NCBI GenBank assembly: GCA_045538195.1 | Contig: JAZSRA010000022.1 | Location: 1-7,352, forward strand | Length of the DNA stretch: 7,352 bases | Direction: 5' to 3' | DNA from: SVTX01 sp045538195 | GTDB lineage: Bacteria; Bacillota; Clostridia; Oscillospirales; CAG-272 | Shown: piece by piece, positions 1-6,784 of the stretch | Numbering within the stretch: the first letter of the stretch is position 1 | How the letters are laid out: every line of letters starts with the position of its first letter | The notes under the pieces: model-generated | The model's input: only the letters and a program-made list of their open reading frames with translations | Databases searched by the model: none | What the model was told of the DNA's origin: nothing | Made by a program: the position numbers and the translations under genes

Positions 1-52
1 CAAGCCACACCATTTGCATTATTTCTCGTCCGCTTTGTCCTCTACTTAACAT
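1..52 (-). CDS. 5' end of an unidentified gene, cut by the left edge
   Basis: An open frame starts with ATG at 52-50 and stays open to the window edge, giving 17 codons that read MLSRGQSGREIMQMVWL. I do not recognise the protein. The case for a real gene is its upstream layout: an extended -10 promoter (TGATATAAT, 91-83) lies about 30 nt before the ATG, and AGGCGGTG, one mismatch from the ideal AGGAGGTG Shine-Dalgarno, ends five bases before the start codon. The terminator of the preceding operon sits just upstream at 102-126, so this is probably a separate transcription unit on the same strand. A second in-frame ATG at 19-17 has no comparable ribosome site. Seventeen residues are too few to assign a function. 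Confidence 0.5.
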   Translation of the reverse strand, partial: MLSRGQSGREIMQMVWL

Positions 53-82
53 TCTTTCACCGCCTGTCTTTTTCTTGCTTCT

Positions 83-91
83 ATTATATCA
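83..91 (-). promoter_or_regulatory. Extended -10 promoter for the left-edge gene
   Basis: On the minus strand TG-A-TATAAT is a perfect extended -10 element. The -35 position 17 bp upstream (111-106) reads TGGCTT, a poor match that lies inside the stem of the upstream terminator, so recognition would depend on the extended -10. The predicted start near 76 gives a leader of about 24 nt before the ATG at 52. Confidence 0.5.
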
Positions 92-101
92 CATCTTACG
101 C

Positions 102-126
102 AAAAAAGCCACCCTTTCGAGTGACT
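102..126 (-). terminator. Intrinsic terminator of the transporter/LURP-one operon
   Basis: The minus-strand RNA folds as AGUCACUC, loop GAAA, GGGUGGCU: an 8-bp stem with two G-U pairs and a GNRA tetraloop, followed at once by a U run (106-102). On the plus strand the G-U pairs become A-C mismatches, so the structure is built for minus-strand transcripts, as expected 50 bp after the stop codon at 175. Confidence 0.85.
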
Positions 127-140
127 TTTTCGACAGACTG

Positions 141-168
141 AGACTTGGGAATACTCCAAGTCTTTTTG
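141..168 (+). terminator. Second hairpin with a plus-strand U tail
   Basis: AGACTTGG and CCAAGTCT (141-148 and 156-163) form a perfect 8-bp stem with a 7-nt loop. A T run follows on the plus strand only (164-168); on the minus strand the hairpin has no U tail. Together with the terminator at 102-126 it forms a tandem, oppositely oriented pair. No plus-strand gene is visible to its left, so it may block antisense transcription into the operon or simply protect the 3' end of the minus-strand mRNA. Confidence 0.55.
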
Positions 169-174
169 TTACAT

Positions 175-645
175 TTAATTTCTCGTGTCCTTCTCGGCAT
201 CGATGGCAAGCGCGACCATAAGCACCGTCACCGCGTCATACGCCTCTGCTATGTCAAGCACGTAGGTGTCCGACCAGTTCATGATCTTTTTTTCAAGGGT
301 CGCTACCACGGCGTTGTTTCTGTCCTTGATCTCGTAATCCCACTCAAAAATGTTGCCGTCAACGCGCCAGCCGTTGCAGTCGATGGCAAAAGACGGTGTA
401 AAAAAGGTAAACTCCTTTCTTATAGTACCCACGCGTCTGTCTCCCAGATATATCTCAAAGGTGGGCATAAAGCTGAACACCTTTTGCTTCAAGGTTGCGA
501 TGTGAGTGCCTGACGCGTCGCTGATATGTAGCTTTTTGCCCCAGGACATCTTGCCCTCGACGGTAAACACCGTGTTGCCATATTCGTCGTAAATGTCGTA
601 GCTGTCGAACCACGAAAAAATTCTTTGCTTGAATATTAGTTTCAT
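175..645 (-). CDS. LURP-one-related (YxjI/Tubby-like fold) protein
   Basis: The product is 156 aa and matches the LURP-one-related family (YxjI of Bacillus), small intracellular beta-barrel proteins with a Tubby-C-terminal-like fold. It shows the family's repeated aromatic strand pattern: F-x-x-YDIYDEYGNTVFTVEGK near residues 14-32, GKKLHI at 36-41, a KQKVFSFMPTFEIY block at 53-66, FEWDYEI at 100-106, NWSDTYVLDI near 123-132 and a hydrophobic C-terminal helix (138-149). There is no signal peptide or membrane span. Its molecular role is unknown; binding of lipids or membrane surfaces has been suggested from the fold only. The ATG lies 1 nt after the stop of the transporter gene, with a CGGAG ribosome site inside that gene's last codons, so the two are probably translationally coupled. 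The start is clear and the length is usual for the family. Confidence 0.87.
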   Translation of the reverse strand: MKLIFKQRIFSWFDSYDIYDEYGNTVFTVEGKMSWGKKLHISDASGTHIATLKQKVFSFMPTFEIYLGDRRVGTIRKEFTFFTPSFAIDCNGWRVDGNIFEWDYEIKDRNNAVVATLEKKIMNWSDTYVLDIAEAYDAVTVLMVALAIDAEKDTRN

Positions 646-646
646 A

Positions 647-1588
647 TCAGTTCTCCGTTCTGCATTTTCTTTTCAAGATCTTCGAAAAGTCGATCTGTGA
701 TATAATTACTCCCGCAAAGATCACGGCGCATCCCACGTATCCTATGGGAGAGATGTTCTGACTTACGTGTAAAGTGACGGGAACTAAAAGGTTCCAAAGC
801 ACACCGCCCAACGCGGAAAACACCGATTCGGTTGACATAATTATGACCGCAAACACGGGATTTGTCAATTTCTGACCTACCACCTGCAAGGTATATGCCA
901 CTCCAACCGACAAAATCCCGCAATAGAGTATAGACCACTTTGCGTCAAAGACCGCCGTCATATTAAAGCTTTTCCACTCTAAAATGAGCGCCAACACCGA
1001 GGTCATCACGGCGCAGACCAGGTATTGACCAAGCGAAAGCTTCAAGGGGTCTACCTTTTCAAGAAATCTGTCCACCGACAGAATATGTCCCGTCCAGAAA
1101 AGTGTGCTGACAAGCAGAAGAACTACGTCAAAACCAAAGCTTATGCCTCCGCCGTCGGTCATGCAAAGCAGATAAAAGCCTACAAGCGAAACTACCACCG
1201 CTATCCAGACGTTAACAGAGGTCTTTTGACGGAATATCAGAAAATACGCTACGGGCGTCCAGACTGTATACAATGCGGTTATAAATCCCGCCAATCCGGG
1301 ATTTGAGTTGATCGTCAAGGCATATTGTTGAAGATTTGCGGCAAAGAAAAGCATCGAGCCGCAGATAAGAGAGCTTATTATGAGCCTTTTACCGTCGCCC
1401 TTTGCATTTTTTCTGCCAAATATCAGCGCTATGGGAATAAGTATCAGAGCGCCGAGAAAAAAGCGCAACGCGTTAAAGCTGAACGGTCCCACACCGCTGT
1501 TTACTCCCATCACCTGCGCCACAAAGGCAAAGCCCCAGATGATCGCGGCTGACAGAAGCATCAGATTTCCTAAAAGTGATTTTTTCAT
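647..1588 (-). CDS. EamA/DMT-superfamily transporter
   Basis: This 313-aa integral membrane protein belongs to the drug/metabolite transporter superfamily, 10-TMS EamA type (RhaT/YdcZ-like permeases), usually exporters or exchangers of small metabolites or amino acids. The first EamA repeat covers about residues 8-143, with the hallmark IWGFAFVAQ near 17-25 and the signature ANLQQYALT...GFITALYTVWTPV around 84-112. The second covers about 153-298, with the usual TNPVFAVIIMSTESVFSALGG near 242-262. The substrate cannot be read from the sequence. The first ATG has AGG only 2 nt upstream, which is too close; an internal ATG at 1561 has AGGA with good spacing. I keep 1588 because the family normally starts with a K-rich residue cluster before helix 1, but the shorter form is possible. 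It is followed directly by the LURP-one gene. A hairpin at 1611-1639 separates it from the greA cluster. Confidence 0.92.
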   Translation of the reverse strand: MKKSLLGNLMLLSAAIIWGFAFVAQVMGVNSGVGPFSFNALRFFLGALILIPIALIFGRKNAKGDGKRLIISSLICGSMLFFAANLQQYALTINSNPGLAGFITALYTVWTPVAYFLIFRQKTSVNVWIAVVVSLVGFYLLCMTDGGGISFGFDVVLLLVSTLFWTGHILSVDRFLEKVDPLKLSLGQYLVCAVMTSVLALILEWKSFNMTAVFDAKWSILYCGILSVGVAYTLQVVGQKLTNPVFAVIIMSTESVFSALGGVLWNLLVPVTLHVSQNISPIGYVGCAVIFAGVIISQIDFSKILKRKCRTEN

Positions 1589-1610
1589 AACCTAAGTATT
1601 TTATAAAACC

Positions 1611-1639
1611 AATGCCGACCTGCTTGGCAAATCGGCATT
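1611..1639 (-). terminator. Hairpin between membrane protein and transporter genes
   Basis: On the minus strand AATGCCGA and TCGGCATT form a perfect 8-bp stem around a 13-nt loop. Two bases later comes TTTT, then ATAAAA. The short, interrupted U tract makes it a weak or partial terminator, which may lower expression of the two genes downstream. I see no good -35 box for a separate promoter here: TATAAA at 1605-1600 lacks a partner. Confidence 0.5.
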
Positions 1640-1646
1640 CTGATAT

Positions 1647-2432
1647 TTATTCGGCTTCTGACCCAAAGGTCACTATGTTTTTGAAAAGCTCTACCGATGC
1701 GGCGTGCTTTTCCTTATTTGAGCTTGGTCCGTAAAAATAGGATCTCAGCACGCAGATAACGGTGTCCTCGGGAAGAACTTGAAGCTCCTCATAGTACTTA
1801 TATATCTCTGTGTCGCCAAGTCTTATTCCGCAGCCGTCGGGCATAGTTCCCGCAGGAAGCTCCTCGCCAAAAATCTCGCTCATGCTCATTCGGATATCCT
1901 TGCCGTCGGCTTTGTCCTTGCTTCCAAGGCTATTATAAAGATATTCGCTGACAAGCAGTACCGAGCTTTCCCCCGTTGACAGAAACTGATTATATTCCTC
2001 TATTTTTGAGGTGTTGTAGCTCTGGTTGACCTTTATAATATACTTCCCTTCCTCGTCGGTCTCCGCGCTGTTTGCCTCGTCCATTTCATCCTCGGAAAAT
2101 ATCGTATAATTATATATATCCAGAGTTTTTGTGCTACCGTCTTTGTTCTTGGGCATCTGAGAGGTAAGCAAGCGGTCAATTTCCTCTCTCTGCTCTGCGT
2201 CAAGATAGGCGGGAACACCGACTATAACGATCTCATCCACGTCGTCTCTGGTGACCATCTGATAGATACCCACCGCGAAGATTATAGCGAAAAACGCTAT
2301 GATTATAACCTTCCACTTATGGTAGTACCAAAAATTTGAGAGCTTTGACAAAAAAGGATTGTCGGTCTCGATCTGTATTTTTATGTCCTCGGCGTCAAGC
2401 TTTTCACGGTCAATATCCATATTATCTTTCAT
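1647..2432 (-). CDS. Single-pass membrane protein of unknown function
   Basis: I do not recognise a named family. From the chosen start the product is 261 aa. It has an acidic cytoplasmic N-terminus, then NFWYYHKWK and one strong hydrophobic segment (about residues 42-60), then TRDD and a soluble, very acidic domain of about 200 residues that should lie outside the cell by the positive-inside rule. Aromatic-basic residues just before a single helix are common in clostridial hypothetical membrane proteins. The ATG at 2432 is preceded by CGGAG at good spacing. An upstream GTG at 2462 would overlap the greA stop codon by 4 nt but has only a poor ribosome site; it would add ten residues. The gene lies 26 nt after greA and is surely cotranscribed with it. 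The extracellular part carries no visible catalytic or metal-binding motif. Confidence 0.85.
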   Translation of the reverse strand: MKDNMDIDREKLDAEDIKIQIETDNPFLSKLSNFWYYHKWKVIIIAFFAIIFAVGIYQMVTRDDVDEIVIVGVPAYLDAEQREEIDRLLTSQMPKNKDGSTKTLDIYNYTIFSEDEMDEANSAETDEEGKYIIKVNQSYNTSKIEEYNQFLSTGESSVLLVSEYLYNSLGSKDKADGKDIRMSMSEIFGEELPAGTMPDGCGIRLGDTEIYKYYEELQVLPEDTVICVLRSYFYGPSSNKEKHAASVELFKNIVTFGSEAE

Positions 2433-2458
2433 GATCTTACTCCGTGAACTTTGAGCGA

Positions 2459-2950
2459 TCACTGCTCGCTCTTTCTCGTAACTTCCTTGACCTCCATGTG
2501 GATAGTGCCGTAAGGAACCTCAACCACAACGGTGTCGCCCGCCTTTGCACCCATAAGAGCCTTACCTATGGGGGACTGGTCGCTTATCTTATGATCCATG
2601 GGGTTTGCCTCGTTGGAGCCTACAATACTGTACTTGATCTCCTCGTCCTCCTCAACGTCGTAAACGGTTACGACGCTACCGAGAGAAACGATACTCGTGT
2701 CAAGCTTGGTCTCGTCGACTATAACCGCGTTTGCCACAAGCTCCTCAAGCTCCTTGATGCGAGCTTCGGTCTTTGCCTGATCGTTTCTTGCTTCATCGTA
2801 CTCCGCGTTCTCGGAAAGGTCGCCAAATCCCTTTGCAACCGCAATTGCTTCCTTGATCTCCTCTCGTCTGACGGTCTTAAGGTAGTTAAGCTCGTCGGTA
2901 AGGACCTTGTAGCCCTCGGGGGTATAAAGCATCTGTTTCTTGTTGGACAT
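2459..2950 (-). CDS. greA: Transcription elongation factor GreA
   Basis: GreA rescues backtracked RNA polymerase by entering the secondary channel and stimulating cleavage of the extruded RNA 3' end. At 163 aa it has the usual length and both domains. The N-terminal coiled coil (about residues 12-75) carries the conserved tip GFGDLSENAEYDEAR at 41-55, with the two acidic residues that hold the catalytic magnesium (Asp44 and Glu47). The C-terminal FKBP-like domain includes ISDQSPIGKALMGAKAGD at 122-139 and VEVPYG near 143-148. The start is fixed by AAGGAG 9 nt upstream. It begins 25 nt after the protease stop codon and is followed after 26 nt by the membrane protein gene, so it is the middle of a three-gene transcript. 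Nothing about it is unusual. Confidence 0.98.
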   Translation of the reverse strand: MSNKKQMLYTPEGYKVLTDELNYLKTVRREEIKEAIAVAKGFGDLSENAEYDEARNDQAKTEARIKELEELVANAVIVDETKLDTSIVSLGSVVTVYDVEEDEEIKYSIVGSNEANPMDHKISDQSPIGKALMGAKAGDTVVVEVPYGTIHMEVKEVTRKSEQ

Positions 2951-2975
2951 AATATTTTCTCCTTAAAAATTATTC

Positions 2976-4604
2976 TTATTTATTTAAAAGCACGTCGATT
3001 GCTTTCTGCATTTGGTTGTCCTTTTCCTCGGGGAGAAGGAAGAAATTGTATTCGCGAGCCTCCTCTGAAAGCGCTACCTCATGATCGGGAACTATGCCGA
3101 TGTCATGATATACGTGATGGCTCTTTGAGAAATACATAGCGGTGGTCACACGGAGAGCGCCGGGCATACCGTAATATCTTTGAAGATCGATGATATTCTG
3201 CATACAACCCTTGCCGAAGGTAGTCTCACCAACTATGGGAGCAATCCCATAGTCGCGGAACGTGGCGGTGAAAAGCTCTGCCGCACTTGCGGTGTTCTCA
3301 TTGGTGAGGACTACGCACTTGCCCTTGAGGTCTTTATACTTGCCTATATCGTTTCGGTAGACGTTAAAGCCCTCGTATTTTGAGCCGTAATTGACCGCTC
3401 TTACATAGTCCTCCTCCTTGTATCCGTCGGCATATTCGGTGGATACGATGAGGTCACCCTCGTCAAGGAAGTAGGACAGCACCGCCTCAATAGACAGAAG
3501 CGAGCCGCCGGGGTTATTTCTCATATCGAAGACGAAATATTCGCATCCCCGCTGCTTAAGACTGTCAACCGCCTCGCAAAACTGGGGAGCGGTAGTCTGA
3601 TCAAAGCCCGTAACGTTGACGATACCAACCTTTGGATCGGTCTCACTGACGCGGTATTTGACCGATTCGGTAATAACCTTTCTTCTGACAATAGAAAACT
3701 CTATCTCACGGTAACCCGTCACCTGTGTCTTATCGGGACGGAAGACGGTAAATTCAGCGCGAGTTCCCGCTTCGCCAAGCATTACATTCAGAGCCTCGGT
3801 ATATCCAAGCACGTCAACGAGAGTTCTGCTCTCTCCGCCGCCGACGTACATAATACAGTCGCCTACGCGAACGTCGCTTTCAAGTGCGGGAGAGTCCTCA
3901 AACACCGAAATGACCTGCATGACCTTGTAGCTGTATCCATTGATCTCGATTGTGGTATTGACGATAGAAACGCCGACACCCACAAACTCGCCCGCGCTAT
4001 CGGAATTGAAAGCCTCATATTCCTCGGCGGTCATATACTCTGCGTAAAGGTCACCCGTAGCGGCGACGTAGGCTTTCAGTATCGCTTCTCCCATAGCCAC
4101 ATCGTCGATGCCGTCGTAGGAATTTTCCTTGAATATCATATCGAGCTTGATAAGCTCCTTGATATAATCGGGAATGTCCTCGTCCTCGACTACGATGGTA
4201 GTGGTTCCGCCCAGAAGTCCCGATGCACCATCGCCCTGCGAATAAAGACCGCACGCCACGAAGGTGACGAGCATGGTCAGCACCATAAAGAGTGCGATAA
4301 GCGACACCGCAAGTGCCAAGGGGATCGAGCGTGTCTTTTTGGGTTTGTCTCCCACATAGGAATAATTGTTTACCCCCTCGTGAGGGATAAGCTCAAGAGA
4401 ATAGATTGCCAAGGCACCCATAAGCCTCTGCTCGACGTCATTTTTTGAGAGCTTGACTCTGTCGGTACTGAAGCTGAGCTTTGAGTTTTCGACGTCGTAG
4501 GACGCGTCTGTGGCATCGGGAAGAACCGCACCCAGAGCCTTCAAACAAAGCTCGCCGCTCTCTGCACTGTTCAAACCCTTTACTGTATAAACGTATTTCT
4601 TCAT
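2976..4604 (-). CDS. S41 C-terminal processing protease with N-terminal HMA-like domain
   Basis: This 542-aa membrane-anchored serine protease is of the CtpA/Prc family, which cleaves envelope or secreted proteins from near their C-termini. In order: an N-terminal ferredoxin-like domain (about 1-75) with the strand-helix-strand-strand-helix-strand pattern of heavy-metal-associated domains but no CxxC; a basic KPKKTR stretch and one membrane helix (about 94-119), giving an outside protease; a helical region; a PDZ domain (about 206-290) starting at EFVGVGVSI; and the S41 core. The core has DMRNNPGG at 360-367, Ser440 in NTASAAE and Lys465 in TFGKG. The 25-residue Ser-Lys spacing matches the catalytic dyad of known family members. 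The start at 4604 has an AAAGG site. An ATG at 4643 would add 13 residues, but the -35 and -10 boxes of the promoter overlap that extension, so it is rejected. First gene of a transcript with greA. Confidence 0.95.
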   Translation of the reverse strand: MKKYVYTVKGLNSAESGELCLKALGAVLPDATDASYDVENSKLSFSTDRVKLSKNDVEQRLMGALAIYSLELIPHEGVNNYSYVGDKPKKTRSIPLALAVSLIALFMVLTMLVTFVACGLYSQGDGASGLLGGTTTIVVEDEDIPDYIKELIKLDMIFKENSYDGIDDVAMGEAILKAYVAATGDLYAEYMTAEEYEAFNSDSAGEFVGVGVSIVNTTIEINGYSYKVMQVISVFEDSPALESDVRVGDCIMYVGGGESRTLVDVLGYTEALNVMLGEAGTRAEFTVFRPDKTQVTGYREIEFSIVRRKVITESVKYRVSETDPKVGIVNVTGFDQTTAPQFCEAVDSLKQRGCEYFVFDMRNNPGGSLLSIEAVLSYFLDEGDLIVSTEYADGYKEEDYVRAVNYGSKYEGFNVYRNDIGKYKDLKGKCVVLTNENTASAAELFTATFRDYGIAPIVGETTFGKGCMQNIIDLQRYYGMPGALRVTTAMYFSKSHHVYHDIGIVPDHEVALSEEAREYNFFLLPEEKDNQMQKAIDVLLNK

Positions 4605-4622
4605 AAAATATCTGCCTTTCTG

Positions 4623-4651
4623 TTTATAAAGAGCCTTTTTCATACCGTCAA
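4623..4651 (-). promoter_or_regulatory. Promoter of the S41 protease-greA operon
   Basis: TTGACG (4651-4646), a 17-bp spacer and TATAAA (4628-4623) make a strong sigma-A promoter on the minus strand. Transcription should start near 4616, leaving a leader of only about 11-13 nt before the ATG at 4604, barely enough to include the ribosome site. It lies downstream of the terminator region, as expected for an independent operon. Confidence 0.75.
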
Positions 4652-4692
4652 AAATCGGATCTCAAGGAAAGAAAACACCTTAAAAAAATATG

Positions 4693-4759
4693 AAAAAGCC
4701 TCCAATACAATCCAATAAGCGAAACGCCTACCGCTGATTGTCGAAGGCGTCCCGCTTAT
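4693..4759 (-). terminator. Terminator region with two competing hairpins after the regulator gene
   Basis: Two folds of the minus-strand RNA compete. Fold A pairs 4759-4745 with 4729-4715 in a continuous 15-bp stem (two G-U pairs, 15-nt loop) but ends 17 nt short of any U run. Fold B pairs GCCUUC (4748-4743) with GGAGGC (4703-4698) and CAAUC (4740-4736) with GAUUG (4712-4708). It can hold an inner AGCG/CGCU stem, and UUUUU (4697-4693) follows at once. B looks like the terminator and A would prevent it. At minimum this is the 3' end of the rsmE-regulator transcript. Confidence 0.6.
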
Positions 4760-4778
4760 ATATATGTATCTGTCAGAA

Positions 4779-5864
4779 TCAATATTTAGAAGGCTTGCTT
4801 CCAAGATATTTCTTAACCATAAGAGCTACCTTGAAGGTGATAGCATGCTCAAACTCACGCAGGTCAAGACCTGTGATCTTGCGGATCTTTTCAAGTCTGT
4901 ATACGAGAGTGTTTCTGTGTACGAACAGCTTTCTGGAGGTCTCGGAGACGTTAAGATTGTTCTCGAAGAAGCACTGGATGGTCATAAGAGTCTCGCGGTC
5001 AAGGGATTCAAGGCTTCCCTTCTTGAATATCTCCTGAAGGAACATCTCACAAAGAGTGGTAGGAAGCTGATAGATAAGTCTGCCGATACCGAGATTCTCG
5101 TAGCTGATGATGTTCTTCTCGGTCTCAAATACCTTTCCAACGTCAAGAGCGACCTGCGCCTCCTTATAAGCGCGAGCCAGATCCTTAAGGTTATCGACAA
5201 CTGTGGAGATACCGATGTTTACCTTGGTATAGAACTCGCTTGTGAGGGTGTCGGAGATGTTGGTAGCCATCTTTTCGATTTCCTTAATATCGGTGTCATG
5301 CTTAACGTCCTTAACAAGCACCACATCCTGCTCGCCTACGCTGATAACGTAGTCTCGGCTCTTGTCTGGGAACATATTCTGGAGCATTTCAAAGGGCATT
5401 ACGTCGGTCTTACCGAAGAATTTGATAAGGAAAACGATCCTGCTCTCGTCCGAACTGAAATGAAGCTCCTTGCTCTTGATGTAAATGTCGCTGGGAAGGA
5501 TATTATCGAGAATGATATTCTTGATGAACAGACCCTTGTCGTACTTCTCGTCGTAAAGGTTCTTGATGTTGCAGAGAGAAACTGCCAAGAGCTTTGACAT
5601 CTTCTCAGCCATCTTATCCTCGCCCTCCATGAATACTATGTACTCATTCTTGGCGCCCACGGAAATGGGACGGTAGGTATATCCGCTTGAGATAGCGATG
5701 TCTGTTGAATAGGTAAGCTCGTCGCGTATTCCCTGCTTGATCTCGCCGATCTTTACAAGCTCGGAGCATGCGATGATCACACCGTTTTCATCAATTACAC
5801 CGATCACGCGGTCTACCGCAGACTTCATCTGATGAATTACGTTCTGAAACAATCTGTTTGCCAT
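4779..5864 (-). CDS. PucR/CdaR-family transcriptional regulator
   Basis: The 361-aa product has the CdaR/PucR domain order. The N-terminal part (about 1-120) resembles a ligand-sensing PAS/GAF-like domain, with GVIDENGVIIACS near 22-34. The middle (about 140-245) is the CdaR GGDEF-like domain with VNIGISTVVDNLKDLARAYKEAQVAL at about 215-240, a characteristic stretch. The C-terminal PucR-type helix-turn-helix (about 303-352) contains NVSETSRKLFVHRNTLVYRLEKI. Family members sense small molecules such as sugar diacids or purine breakdown products and activate nearby catabolic genes, but no such gene lies in the window, so its target is unknown. The AGAGG site 6 nt before the ATG supports the start. 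The 76-nt gap from rsmE has no terminator and no good promoter, so readthrough from rsmE is likely. Confidence 0.93.
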   Translation of the reverse strand: MANRLFQNVIHQMKSAVDRVIGVIDENGVIIACSELVKIGEIKQGIRDELTYSTDIAISSGYTYRPISVGAKNEYIVFMEGEDKMAEKMSKLLAVSLCNIKNLYDEKYDKGLFIKNIILDNILPSDIYIKSKELHFSSDESRIVFLIKFFGKTDVMPFEMLQNMFPDKSRDYVISVGEQDVVLVKDVKHDTDIKEIEKMATNISDTLTSEFYTKVNIGISTVVDNLKDLARAYKEAQVALDVGKVFETEKNIISYENLGIGRLIYQLPTTLCEMFLQEIFKKGSLESLDRETLMTIQCFFENNLNVSETSRKLFVHRNTLVYRLEKIRKITGLDLREFEHAITFKVALMVKKYLGSKPSKY

Positions 5865-5940
5865 GTTTTACCTCTTTAATTTATCTTTTTTATTTACTTA
5901 CTCTTTTATTTTTCCCTTTTGAGGATTTTTTATTAGCCGA

Positions 5941-6696
5941 TCACAGCTCAAGCTCGTAGCAAAGGCAGCTTAAGACGAAAACCGGCGCGGTCTCTGTGCG
6001 GAGTATTCTTCTTCCAAGTCCCACGGGGATAAATCCCGCATCCTTTGCTTTTTCAACCTCGGAAAGTGAAAATCCCCCCTCACTGCCGACTATTACAGAA
6101 ACGGTTGGCAGTTTGTCGCCGGCGAAAGAGAATTTTTCCCGTTCTTGGGTCAAAATTTCTCGCATTGGCCTTGTTCCGTCGCCCTCGTAGCAAAAGAGCT
6201 TTATATCGGCATCCTCGGCGAGCTTCAGCATTTCGCCAAAGCTGACAGTAGCATTGACCGCAGGGACGCATCCTCTGCCCGATTGCTTTGCCGCTTCAAG
6301 AGAGATCTTGTTTCGCCTGCGAAGCTTATTCTCCTCGTCTCCCTTTTCCTTGGCGATGCAACGCTCGCTCATAAATGTGGTTATCTCGGAAACTCCGCAT
6401 TCCACTGCCTTTTGAATGACAGTATCAAGCTTATCTCCTTTGGGCAGAGCCTGAAAAAGATGAGCCACAAAGGGCGGCTCGGTGTCGCATTTCTGCTTCG
6501 AAATCACGCTTGCCAGAACTCTGTCGGGTAGGAAATCGGAAAGTACGCACTCATATTCGTATTTTTGCATATCGCAGACCGTTATCCTCTCACCCACCGC
6601 CATACGGAGTGATCGGGAGATATGATGGGCATCATCACCAAGTATGGTGACTGTACCGTTTTCAATCTGATTTTTTCTTACAAAAAAACGCGGCAT
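5941..6696 (-). CDS. rsmE: 16S rRNA (uracil1498-N3)-methyltransferase RsmE
   Basis: RsmE methylates N3 of U1498 in 16S rRNA of the small subunit using S-adenosylmethionine. The 251-aa product has the usual length and the classic start MPRFFV. The N-terminal PUA-like RNA-binding domain (about 1-70) contains the DDAHHISRSLRM motif at 21-32. The SPOUT methyltransferase domain follows, with KGDKLDTVIQKAVECGV at 86-102, EAAKQSGRG at 134-142, GSEGGFS at 204-210 and LGRRILRTETA at 227-237, which form the knotted cofactor site. The loop usually reads GPEGG; serine for proline here is a mild variation. The open frame extends upstream to 6873, but the promoter (6837-6809) lies inside that extension, and GGAGAG sits 6 nt before the ATG at 6696, so 6696 is the start. 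prmA and dnaJ, often near rsmE in Bacillota, are not upstream. Confidence 0.97.
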   Translation of the reverse strand: MPRFFVRKNQIENGTVTILGDDAHHISRSLRMAVGERITVCDMQKYEYECVLSDFLPDRVLASVISKQKCDTEPPFVAHLFQALPKGDKLDTVIQKAVECGVSEITTFMSERCIAKEKGDEENKLRRRNKISLEAAKQSGRGCVPAVNATVSFGEMLKLAEDADIKLFCYEGDGTRPMREILTQEREKFSFAGDKLPTVSVIVGSEGGFSLSEVEKAKDAGFIPVGLGRRILRTETAPVFVLSCLCYELEL

Positions 6697-6761
6697 ATTA
6701 ACTCTCCGAGTGAAATTTGATAAATCGAGCAAAAGTTTTATTTTTTTTGCACAAAGATAAG

Positions 6762-6773
6762 GCAAATATTTGC
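6762..6773. promoter_or_regulatory. 12-bp palindrome in the rsmE leader
   Basis: GCAAATATTTGC is a perfect 12-bp palindrome within the 107-nt rsmE leader. On the minus strand it is part of a wider GGCAA...TTGCC arrangement ending in the same palindrome. It could be an operator or a small RNA hairpin; no regulator can be named. Confidence 0.3.
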
Positions 6774-6784
6774 GTATTGCCGAT

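Noticed and set aside
145..513. 122-codon plus-strand open frame
   Set aside because: It is antisense to the LURP-one gene and starts inside a hairpin.
642..938. 98-codon minus-strand frame within the transporter gene
   Set aside because: It is an out-of-frame overlap with the well supported EamA gene and has no domain signature.
1600..1605. TATAAA as a -10 box for the transporter gene
   Set aside because: The -35 position reads GCCAAG, and the start would leave almost no leader.
2444..3139. 231-codon plus-strand open frame
   Set aside because: It is antisense to greA and the end of the protease gene, with no motif of its own.
4764..5597. 277-codon plus-strand open frame
   Set aside because: It lies fully antisense to the PucR/CdaR-type gene, which has clear domains and a ribosome site; the plus-strand product shows no recognisable motif.
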